Source of the DNA: Chitinophaga tropicalis
Lineage (GTDB): Bacteria > Bacteroidota > Bacteroidia > Chitinophagales > Chitinophagaceae
DNA: 64,000 nucleotides
Assembly (NCBI RefSeq): GCF_009758205.1
Contig: NZ_WRXN01000003.1
Coordinates: forward strand, 248,001-312,000
Reading direction: 5' to 3'
In this document: one piece after another, positions 58,724 through 64,000 of the stretch
Layout of the letters: every line of letters begins with the position of its first letter
Position numbering within the stretch: the stretch's first letter is position 1
Made by a program: the position numbers and the translations under genes
Notes under the pieces: model-generated
The model's input: the letters and a program-made list of their open reading frames with translations, nothing else
What the model was told of the DNA's origin: nothing
Database searches by the model: none

Positions 58724-59431
58724 ATGAGTATTAGAGATATCTTCCCGATAGATAAATGGGATTTCAAGAGCGAGTCTATACTTGCAGATCTGCCGGAAGA
58801 TGTTTATGAGTTGCTTATAGCTCATAAGAGCGAGCTGGTATTCAGAAAGAATGATATCCTTTTCAGGGAGGGCTCCTTTCCGTCCGGTATTTTCTATATC
58901 GTTAAAGGAAAGATAAAGAAATATAAAGTTGATAATGAAGGAAAGGAACAGATCATCTACCTGGCCGGCCCCGGGCAGCTTATAGGATATCATGCTATTT
59001 TGTCTGATGACAGGTACCCGGATTCTGCTGCAGCGATAGAAGACAGTGTTATTGTTTTTATTCCCAAAGAAGATTTTCTTAAAACGCTGGATTATTCTCC
59101 GGTACTGAATTACAGATTGCTGAAGACCCTAAGCCATGAATTTGCTGTGCTGGCAAATAACCTGACCTTTTTTGCGCAGAAGACAGTAAGAGAAAGGCTG
59201 GCTCTGCAACTGGTTATTATCCGGGAAAAATACAAAGAGAACTATGTGGAAGGAATGCCAATTGAAATCAGCATCAGCCGTGAGGACCTGGCCAGCCTGG
59301 TAGGTACTGCCAGGGAAAGTATAGTGAGAATATTAGCCGAGTTTAAGGGTGACGGGATACTGGAAACGAGAGGCAGGAAGATTATTATTAAGGATGTTAA
59401 TGCGTTGATCAAAATAGCGGACCACAAGTAA
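58724..59431 (+). CDS. Crp/Fnr-family transcriptional regulator (paralogue 2)
   Basis: 235 aa, same architecture as the product of 57308-58021: both begin near FPIDKW(D/N)FK and share GKEQIIY, GYHAIL, YPDSAA, FIPKE and LLKTLSHEF. The winged helix reads ISREDLASLVGTARESIVRILAEFKGDG, closer to classical Crp/Fnr (RESIVR) than its paralogue. The N-terminal barrel should bind a small ligand, but cAMP contacts are not obvious and no Fe-S cysteines are seen. It is read in the same direction as the GcvH-like gene, 194 bp downstream. The stop is convergent with the DUF1275 gene 8 bp away. Confidence 0.87.
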   Translation: MSIRDIFPIDKWDFKSESILADLPEDVYELLIAHKSELVFRKNDILFREGSFPSGIFYIVKGKIKKYKVDNEGKEQIIYLAGPGQLIGYHAILSDDRYPDSAAAIEDSVIVFIPKEDFLKTLDYSPVLNYRLLKTLSHEFAVLANNLTFFAQKTVRERLALQLVIIREKYKENYVEGMPIEISISREDLASLVGTARESIVRILAEFKGDGILETRGRKIIIKDVNALIKIADHK

Positions 59432-59439
59432 TTTAATAA

Positions 59440-60192
59440 CTACCTGTTTTCTGCTACAGTTGTGGTTTTTTCCAGTTTTATGCGGTGCATCATTTTGGAA
59501 AACCTGATACGGAAAATATCATAGAACAGTGTAAACACCAATACTGCTGCAGGAAGGTAGAAAGTAAAATATCTGCACTGGAGGAATATATAGCCACCTG
59601 CTATGCAACCGGTCAGAAAAAAGAATATGATCACAAGGCGGAGGGTAATTTTCTTTCTTACGGTAACTGTATTTTTTTGTGAGGCGGAGACCAGGGTACA
59701 GAGGTCTATGCCCAGATCTGTGAACATGCCGGTCAGGTGAGTAGTTCTGACAACGGAGCCTGAAATAGTTGATACCAGTGCATTTTGCATTCCCATAGCA
59801 AAGAGAAGGCTACCTGCAAAGTATTCGGTTTTGATAATGGAGTGATCAAATGTATACCCAAAACTGCCGACCAAGACAAGTATGATTATTTCCAGGATAA
59901 TGGGTATGGTATATCCCCGTTTTTGGTTCTTTGCTTCCTTTTCTACGAAGAAGCCCGGGAAAAAGGCTCCGAGCAGGAAAAGCAACAACCATAGACTTAC
60001 CATCCTTGCGGCTCTCAGGTTGCCTGTTGCCAGTTTATAGGCAAGCAATGCAGCGTGGCCGGTCACATTGGTTGTCAGTACGGAAAAGGCGAAAAATCCG
60101 GCGGCATTGACCATGCCTGCTGTGAAGCATAAAAGTACTGCTAATCTCAGATTGTGTTTGTAATTCCGTTTTCTTCCGATATGACGAAGCAT
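59440..60192 (-). CDS. DUF1275 (YoaK-like) integral membrane protein
   Basis: 250 aa with about six or seven hydrophobic segments. It has the family marks GMVNAAGFFAFSVLTTNVTGH in the first helices, GMQNALVSTISGSVVRTTHLTGMFTDLG in the middle, and a hydrophobic C-terminal hairpin. The family is widespread and uncharacterised; membership of this protein is clear, function is not. The first of its minus-strand neighbours upstream is a small hypothetical gene 49 bp away; they could be co-transcribed. Confidence 0.85.
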   Translation of the reverse strand: MLRHIGRKRNYKHNLRLAVLLCFTAGMVNAAGFFAFSVLTTNVTGHAALLAYKLATGNLRAARMVSLWLLLFLLGAFFPGFFVEKEAKNQKRGYTIPIILEIIILVLVGSFGYTFDHSIIKTEYFAGSLLFAMGMQNALVSTISGSVVRTTHLTGMFTDLGIDLCTLVSASQKNTVTVRKKITLRLVIIFFFLTGCIAGGYIFLQCRYFTFYLPAAVLVFTLFYDIFRIRFSKMMHRIKLEKTTTVAENR

Positions 60193-60241
60193 TTATATCT
60201 CCATTGAAGATTTACTGAAGAGAAACAATAAGGAAAACAGG

Positions 60242-60502
60242 TTATGCGGGTTGCGTTACAGCGTGTTTCCGCAGATATATTAAGGCATAGCGGAAGCAAC
60301 CCCATTGAGTGCTGTTCCAATCGAGAGGAGACAGTTCTTCTATCTGTGCCTGTAATTGTGAGAGGAAAGATCTGATCATACCGGCATCTCCTTCCAGGGT
60401 GATATCTGTAATGGCAGATGAAAGGATGTTTTCCACCTGGTTATGATTGACAGCTACTTCCAGTTTCCTGATCACCGATGACGAATATTTTTCTGTGCTC
60501 AT
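60242..60502 (-). CDS. Small hypothetical protein
   Basis: 86 aa, acidic and mostly helical by composition, without signal peptide or membrane segment. A Trp/aromatic cluster near the end (LDWNSTQWGCFRYALIYLRKH) suggests a small folded domain. I recognise no family. It starts 17 nt downstream of the methyltransferase gene on the same strand, so the two are likely one operon and the protein may be its partner. Coding is supported by the operon spacing rather than by homology. Confidence 0.55.
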   Translation of the reverse strand: MSTEKYSSSVIRKLEVAVNHNQVENILSSAITDITLEGDAGMIRSFLSQLQAQIEELSPLDWNSTQWGCFRYALIYLRKHAVTQPA

Positions 60503-60519
60503 TTTTTCTGATTAGAATA

Positions 60520-61137
60520 TTATCTTTTAACCCACATTTTTAAAAGGAAGTCTACCGTTGCATCAACTAACTGATAACTTGGAGGGACTTCATCTTCAAG
60601 ACTGTGAAATGTTACTAACCTGGTACCAGCGGGCTTATTTTCCAGGCATTTGTACATGTAGCGTGAGTAGTAGTTATAAAGGCTGACAGAATACTCTATA
60701 CCCTGATCAATCTGTCCTTCTTCCGCAAGGTTTTCGAAAAAGGCATTGTAAAAATAGAAGTGATCGAAGTCGTCAAAATCGATCTTTGTAAAGTTATTAT
60801 TAATGAAGTTTACATTTTGTGTATTGGTGCGTTCTTTAGCTGCCTGTGCAAAATGGAACAGCTCTTTTCTTTGCTCTACGCCGGAAAATTGAGCTTCGGG
60901 GAAAAAGTGCCCTCCTATAAGGCAAAATTTACCGACGCCACAGCCAATATCCAGGATCCTTTTTTTTGTTCCGGTGGCCAGAAACCTGGCGGATTTTTTC
61001 GCCACTTCCATAGGGGTCCAGTGTTGTTTAGACAATCTTTGTATCCTCTCAGGGTATAGCCAATCAAATGCTGCATCACTTGTATACCATGTTGGCTTTG
61101 ATGTAATATTATCCATATCTGTTAAAGTAGCCTCCAC
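60520..61137 (-). CDS. Class I SAM-dependent methyltransferase
   Basis: 205 aa Rossmann methyltransferase. Motif I is RILDIGCGVGKFCLIGG, followed by FSGVEQRKELFHFAQAA (acidic residue for the SAM ribose) and FDDFDHFYFYNAFFENL as motif IV. The N-terminus (WTPMEVAKKSARFLA) is unlike the common Methyltransf_11 type and resembles DOT1- or PCMT-like enzymes with a 'threshold' helix before motif I. The substrate is unknown. First gene of a minus-strand unit with the small hypothetical; its start lies beneath a Fnr-like box at 61190-61203. Confidence 0.8.
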   Translation of the reverse strand: MEATLTDMDNITSKPTWYTSDAAFDWLYPERIQRLSKQHWTPMEVAKKSARFLATGTKKRILDIGCGVGKFCLIGGHFFPEAQFSGVEQRKELFHFAQAAKERTNTQNVNFINNNFTKIDFDDFDHFYFYNAFFENLAEEGQIDQGIEYSVSLYNYYSRYMYKCLENKPAGTRLVTFHSLEDEVPPSYQLVDATVDFLLKMWVKR

Positions 61138-61189
61138 CGGGCGTTTTGGGCCCTTGGTGCAAAGTTAGGTGTAGCAACATGATTATTAA

Positions 61190-61203
61190 TTGATACTTTT
61201 CAA
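61190..61203. promoter_or_regulatory. Crp/Fnr-type box between methyltransferase and nitrilase genes
   Basis: TTGAT-ACTT-TTCAA matches the Fnr consensus TTGAT-N4-ATCAA at nine of ten positions. It shares an exact 14-bp core, inverted, with the box at 58067-58080 beside the Crp/Fnr paralogues. It lies 53 bp upstream of the methyltransferase start. Confidence 0.45.
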
Positions 61204-61276
61204 TAAAAAAGCTGCAAAAAGTCACTTTTATTGATGTCATGATGAAAGACTTTATGATCATTTCAATTTAACGTGT

Positions 61277-61284
61277 TAATTTTG
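61277..61284 (+). promoter_or_regulatory. Candidate -7 box for the nitrilase-family gene
   Basis: TAATTTTG matches the Bacteroidota -7 consensus TAnnTTTG, 22 bp before the ATG at 61307, leaving a short untranslated leader. The -33 element is not clear. Confidence 0.45.
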
Positions 61285-61306
61285 CGCCTTATTTTATATC
61301 AGTACA

Positions 61307-62098
61307 ATGAAAATAGCACTGGCATCTCCTTCATTTCCGGCATCTATAGCTGATGGTTTAGTTTCAGTTGAACAGCTGGCCGGAAAGGCATCTGAGCAAA
61401 AAGCAGCAATAATATGTTTTCCTGAGTCCTTCATTCCGGGATACCCGGGGATGGGATATCCGAAAGAGGAGCGTTCTGCAGAATACCTGGAGAAAGCGCT
61501 TCTGCGGGTGAGGCAGATAGCGGCGGAGAATAGCATTGCTATAATTATTCCTATGGACTGGTATTCAGGTGATACATTATATAATGTTGCTTATGTTATT
61601 GGGAGTAATGGGGATGTACTGGGGTACCAGACGAAGAACCAGCTTGACCCGACGGAAGATAATCTTTGGGTGCCGGGAAAGGAGCGTACGCTTTTCGAAG
61701 TAAATGGAATGAAATTCGGAATTACCATCTGTCATGAGGGATTCCGTTACCCGGAATCTGTGAGATGGGCAGCACAACGTGGTGCGCATGTTGTATTTCA
61801 TCCGCATTTTGGAGGCAGTAATACAGAAGGGGTGAGGCCAACGGAATTTGGTCATAAAGACAATCCCTATTATGAAAAGGCGATGATGATGCGTGCGCTT
61901 GAAAATACTATTTATTTTGCAAGTGTGAATTATGCTTCCGAATACCCTGATTCAGCGAGCGCTGTGATTGCTCCTGATGGCAGTTGTGTTGCGCATGAGA
62001 GCTATGGAAAAGCAGGTGTGCTTGTTGCTGATATTGATCTCAGCAAGGCTACGGGCCTGCTGGCCAAGAGGTTTAAAAATGAGTTGTATAACATATGA
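61307..62098 (+). CDS. Carbon-nitrogen hydrolase (nitrilase superfamily)
   Basis: 263 aa, usual size for the superfamily. The catalytic triad is in place: Glu40 in CFPESFIPGYPG, Lys110 in YQTKNQLDP and Cys142 in ITICHEGFRYPE. These enzymes hydrolyse nitriles, amides or N-carbamoyl groups in the cytoplasm through a cysteine thioester. SSVNYA-like ASVNYASEYPDSASAVIAPDGS gives the usual post-cysteine strand. The substrate cannot be told; the sequence is closer to aliphatic amidase/carbamoylase types than to NAD synthetase or apolipoprotein acyltransferase domains. It is divergent from the methyltransferase gene and convergent with the ABC ATPase gene, sharing a terminator hairpin that contains its stop codon. 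Confidence 0.85.
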   Translation: MKIALASPSFPASIADGLVSVEQLAGKASEQKAAIICFPESFIPGYPGMGYPKEERSAEYLEKALLRVRQIAAENSIAIIIPMDWYSGDTLYNVAYVIGSNGDVLGYQTKNQLDPTEDNLWVPGKERTLFEVNGMKFGITICHEGFRYPESVRWAAQRGAHVVFHPHFGGSNTEGVRPTEFGHKDNPYYEKAMMMRALENTIYFASVNYASEYPDSASAVIAPDGSCVAHESYGKAGVLVADIDLSKATGLLAKRFKNELYNI

Positions 62099-62128
62099 TC
62101 TCTGTGGCTTATTCCACAGAGATCATAT
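62093..62128. terminator. Bidirectional hairpin overlapping two convergent stop codons
   Basis: Perfect 15-bp arms ATATGATCTCTGTGG (62093-62107) and CCACAGAGATCATAT (62114-62128) with a 6-nt loop. The left arm contains the nitrilase stop (TGA 62096-62098). The right arm encodes the last residues of the ABC ATPase, whose stop is in the loop. There is no long T-tract on either side, so termination efficiency is uncertain. Confidence 0.6.
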
Positions 62129-62690
62129 CTTCCACATGGATCTGTTTGAGAAAGACCTCATCATGAGATACTACCAGTAGTGTGCCTTCATATTCATTTA
62201 CTGCTGCAGTAAGGATGTCAATATTCTGAATATCCAGGTTGTTGGTAGGTTCGTCCAGTATAATGATGTCCGGCGCCTGATGACCAATTGTTAAAGAGCA
62301 AAGTGTTAACCGCATTTTTTCGCCACCGCTGAGATTTTCACAGGGTTTGTCCCAATGTTCCTTTGTAAACAGGAAGCGGTTTAAGCGGGTCTTTATTTCA
62401 TGTTCCTGTAAAGCTCCTGAATTAAACTGTTGCGCCTGTTCATATACATTGAGCTGATTGCTGATGAGAGAGTAATCCTGATCAATGTAAATAGCTTTTA
62501 CATCAGCGCGGGTGAGCGTGCCTGATGTTGGCCGGAGCTGGCCCAGGAGCATTTTTATCAGGGTGGTTTTGCCGGAGCCATTGTTTCCTTTAATGGCTAC
62601 TTTATCCTGTTTGTTGAGTATGAAATTTATATCGGAGAACAGTATGTCCCTGTTGGGATGGGCGTATGTAACGCCTTGAAGAATAAGCAT
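62109..62690 (-). CDS. Single-domain ABC-F-like ATPase
   Basis: 193 aa with one complete nucleotide-binding domain: Walker A GNNGSGKTT, signature ENLSGGEKMRL, Walker B IIILDEPTNNLD and switch VVSHDEVFL. DEPTNNLD plus SHDEVFL are marks of ABC-F ribosome-associated ATPases (antibiotic protection or translation factors), but those normally have two such domains joined by a linker in 500 or more residues. Here only one exists. The ATG is preceded by AGAAGGA at proper distance and a candidate promoter lies upstream, so this is a real short gene, perhaps functioning as a homodimer or a remnant. No transmembrane partner is adjacent. Ligand or resistance role unknown. Confidence 0.8.
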   Translation of the reverse strand: MLILQGVTYAHPNRDILFSDINFILNKQDKVAIKGNNGSGKTTLIKMLLGQLRPTSGTLTRADVKAIYIDQDYSLISNQLNVYEQAQQFNSGALQEHEIKTRLNRFLFTKEHWDKPCENLSGGEKMRLTLCSLTIGHQAPDIIILDEPTNNLDIQNIDILTAAVNEYEGTLLVVSHDEVFLKQIHVEDMISVE

Positions 62691-62798
62691 AATTTCCTTC
62701 TTTAGAAAGTAAATAGTTACAGCTGTCTATGTCAGCGCTGTTTATTTTCCTGAAAGAAATTATCTATCACATTGATGATGGGTTATTTAAATTCCGTG

Positions 62799-62806
62799 CA
62801 AAGGTA
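62799..62806 (-). promoter_or_regulatory. Candidate -7 box for the ABC-F-like ATPase gene
   Basis: On the minus strand the sequence is TACCTTTG, an exact TAnnTTTG match, giving a leader of roughly 100 nt before the ATG at 62690. The -33 region (TTATTTAC) is weak. Confidence 0.45.
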
Positions 62807-62829
62807 GCTTTTTCCCTGTAAATAAGATT

Positions 62830-62851
62830 GCCGGGATAGAAATATCCCGGC
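62830..62851. terminator. GC-rich hairpin, probable terminator
   Basis: Perfect 9-bp stem GCCGGGATA/TATCCCGGC with a GAAA tetraloop. It lies between the minus-strand secreted-protein gene and the ATPase promoter, so it may insulate the two. No T-run follows directly. Confidence 0.45.
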
Positions 62852-63033
62852 TTAATTAAACCTACAACTGTTGTTATACTGTTTGTAAAAAAGTAACACC
62901 CTTACGTGGGCAAAGATGCGTTATCTGTGCTAGCCGGCATAGTTAAACACTGTGAAACGGACAATTTGAGCGTTGAAAAGGCCTATTGGTTGTTTAACCG
63001 GAGTGGGAGAGTATTAGTTCTTTTCAGGGGGGA

Positions 63034-63062
63034 AGTTTAACCGGTCCCCGACCGGTTAAACT
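63034..63062. terminator. Hairpin after the secreted-protein gene
   Basis: Perfect 12-bp arms AGTTTAACCGGT and ACCGGTTAAACT around a CCCCG loop, 6 bp beyond the stop codon of the minus-strand gene at 63069. A T-run (ATTTTT) lies on the plus-strand side only, so for the minus-strand gene it is a stem without U-tract. Confidence 0.55.
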
Positions 63063-63068
63063 GAATTT

Positions 63069-63905
63069 TTAAAGGATGACTGGCTTGTGGCTGGCAAAAA
63101 AGTTAAAAGGAATTGACTGAGGCTGAATGTTCTCTAACTGGTTTTTCCTGATGGGGGGTAATTTGCGGATGACCTTCATCAGCTGGTCAGCATCTATTGT
63201 TGCTATTTTGCCGCTTTTATTGTAAAAGCCTATAGATCTGTACCGGCTCCTTTTTATTTCGCTGTTGCCTACTGTGTTGACAGATGAGGGTATGCTTCCG
63301 CCTTCCCTCCATCCGAGGATGATCCTGACCCGCTGATCCAGGCTGGGGTCTGTCATATCGCTTTCAGGCGCATGTGTTTCGTCGGGAGTGGAGGGGAGTG
63401 CTTTACCGTATTTTACGATCTCGCCATTTTCATCATATACATTGTTATGTGAGTGGGCGTCCTGGGCGTAGAGGTCGCCTTTATCTACCAGGTCTCTTCT
63501 TGCCTGGTTGGATGCGGAAGTGGTGACTGCGCCAAAGCTGCCGCTGGTAACGCTGGAAACGGTACCTTTTGTTCCGATGGCGAAATAGTGTTCACTATTG
63601 GTAGCTTCGGTCTTTTCGTAGGCTTCGGTAATGGCGATTACAAGGTCTTCAGCGGGGTTGACCAGGTAATATTTTTTGCTGATATAGTCATCTATTACAC
63701 TTTGCCTGGATTTCCGGGTCTGCAGAATATGTCTGTCTGTCAGTCCATCCTCTACGTGTTTTACAAGTTTGCCTTTGAGGTTGTAATAATCTGTCCATGG
63801 CGTTACTTTACTTTCTTCAGTTAAGGGTAGGGAGGATGGGTAAATGTTACAAAATGCTGTGGGGCATAGAGCAATAAAGAGCCCTAAGCAGCTTAGATGC
63901 TTCAT
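63069..63905 (-). CDS. Secreted protein with possible JAB/JAMM-like motif
   Basis: 278 aa with a signal peptide (KHLSCLGLFIALCPTAFC, with a Cys near the cleavage site that is not a clear lipobox). The middle has GDLYAQDAHSHNNVYD, then ALPSTPDETHAPESDM and RVRIILGWREGG, then IGFYNKSGKI. The order His-x-His...Pro-Ser-x-x-Asp...IILG...F-Y resembles JAB/JAMM metalloprotease-like domains, including JAB-like toxin domains, but the HxHP proline is missing and I cannot confirm the upstream Glu. Otherwise no family is recognised. Monocistronic on the minus strand, followed by a hairpin. Function unknown; a periplasmic or secreted peptidase-like role is only a hypothesis. Confidence 0.5.
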   Translation of the reverse strand: MKHLSCLGLFIALCPTAFCNIYPSSLPLTEESKVTPWTDYYNLKGKLVKHVEDGLTDRHILQTRKSRQSVIDDYISKKYYLVNPAEDLVIAITEAYEKTEATNSEHYFAIGTKGTVSSVTSGSFGAVTTSASNQARRDLVDKGDLYAQDAHSHNNVYDENGEIVKYGKALPSTPDETHAPESDMTDPSLDQRVRIILGWREGGSIPSSVNTVGNSEIKRSRYRSIGFYNKSGKIATIDADQLMKVIRKLPPIRKNQLENIQPQSIPFNFFASHKPVIL

Positions 63906-64000
63906 AATGCTAAAGTTTACGGTTATAGGATCTCGAATAGTCTCTTATATCTGTTACAATGGAATGTCCGGCATTTCAGGGTTGAACATTTCCAGGTTAT

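Larger units (their letters stand above)
62691..63068. other. 378-bp intergenic region with promoter box and two hairpins
   Basis: No gene is visible on either strand. For the minus-strand ABC ATPase, AGAAGGA lies just before its ATG, and TACCTTTG (minus strand, 62799-62806) matches the TAnnTTTG -7 consensus about 110 nt upstream. Two perfect hairpins, described separately, lie at 62830-62851 and 63034-63062. The stretch 62852-62890 (ACCTACAACTGTTGTTATACTGT) is an imperfect inverted copy of bases 298-321. Confidence 0.5.

Noticed and set aside
298..62890. Inverted repeats at the window ends as transposon or island boundaries
   Set aside because: The match is imperfect, no transposase or integrase is present, and no target-site duplication could be seen.

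Overview
The window looks like a chromosomal segment of a Bacteroidota bacterium, most plausibly Chitinophaga or a close relative. The evidence is indirect: TonB-dependent outer-membrane receptor architecture, candidate -7 boxes of the Bacteroidota form TAnnTTTG, a GOB-like B3 metallo-beta-lactamase, a coiled-coil 'PEYKLPSL' surface protein, and weak Shine-Dalgarno signals. No rRNA, tRNA, CRISPR array or insertion sequence was recognised.

Region 1 (1-50.6 kb) is a nonribosomal peptide synthetase (NRPS) locus, all on the + strand. It opens with the 3' end of a DHA2-type MFS efflux pump, closed by a terminator hairpin. Then come a single-module NRPS (543-3644), a type II thioesterase, a CmlA-like diiron beta-hydroxylase fused by a 4-nt ATGA overlap, a five-module NRPS of 6581 aa (6187-25932), a two-module NRPS of 2426 aa (25951-33231), a Fe(II)/2-oxoglutarate hydroxylase with an HxE...H triad, a four-module NRPS with terminal thioesterase (34513-48150), and a TonB-dependent receptor starting 11 nt later. 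Gaps after 6187 are 11-31 nt, so the whole set is probably one operon. Twelve adenylation domains were read by hand. In gene order they suggest Lys-like, Thr, N-Me-Val, N-Me-Asn, unknown (DPEQIGKIT), unknown (DVNLFAYVT), unknown (DPEHIGKVS), Asn, Lys-like, Val, unknown (DPEHIAKVS), Asn. Each multimodular protein begins with a TubC-type docking domain, and each upstream protein ends in a short acidic/hydrophobic tail of form [DE]-x-I-x-[LI]. Collinear transfer in gene order is therefore likely. No complete epimerisation domain exists: one has a destroyed active site and another has lost its catalytic half, although the condensation domains after them are of the D-accepting type. Product identity is not known to me.

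Region 2 (50.6-57.3 kb) is a mixed accessory stretch: a paiAB-like pair (GNAT acetyltransferase plus FMN-binding PaiB-type regulator) divergent from a MocR regulator with a direct-repeat operator candidate; a GOB-like class B3 metallo-beta-lactamase with an upstream palindrome; a GNAT; a secreted coiled-coil protein; and a divergent HxlR regulator/DoxX membrane protein pair with an operator candidate.

Region 3 (57.3-64 kb) holds two paralogous Crp/Fnr regulators flanking a GcvH-like protein that appears to lack the lipoyl lysine, a DUF1275 membrane protein, a small hypothetical, a SAM methyltransferase, a nitrilase-family hydrolase, a single-domain ABC-F-like ATPase and a secreted protein with a possible JAB/JAMM-like motif. 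Convergent gene pairs here share compact hairpin terminators.
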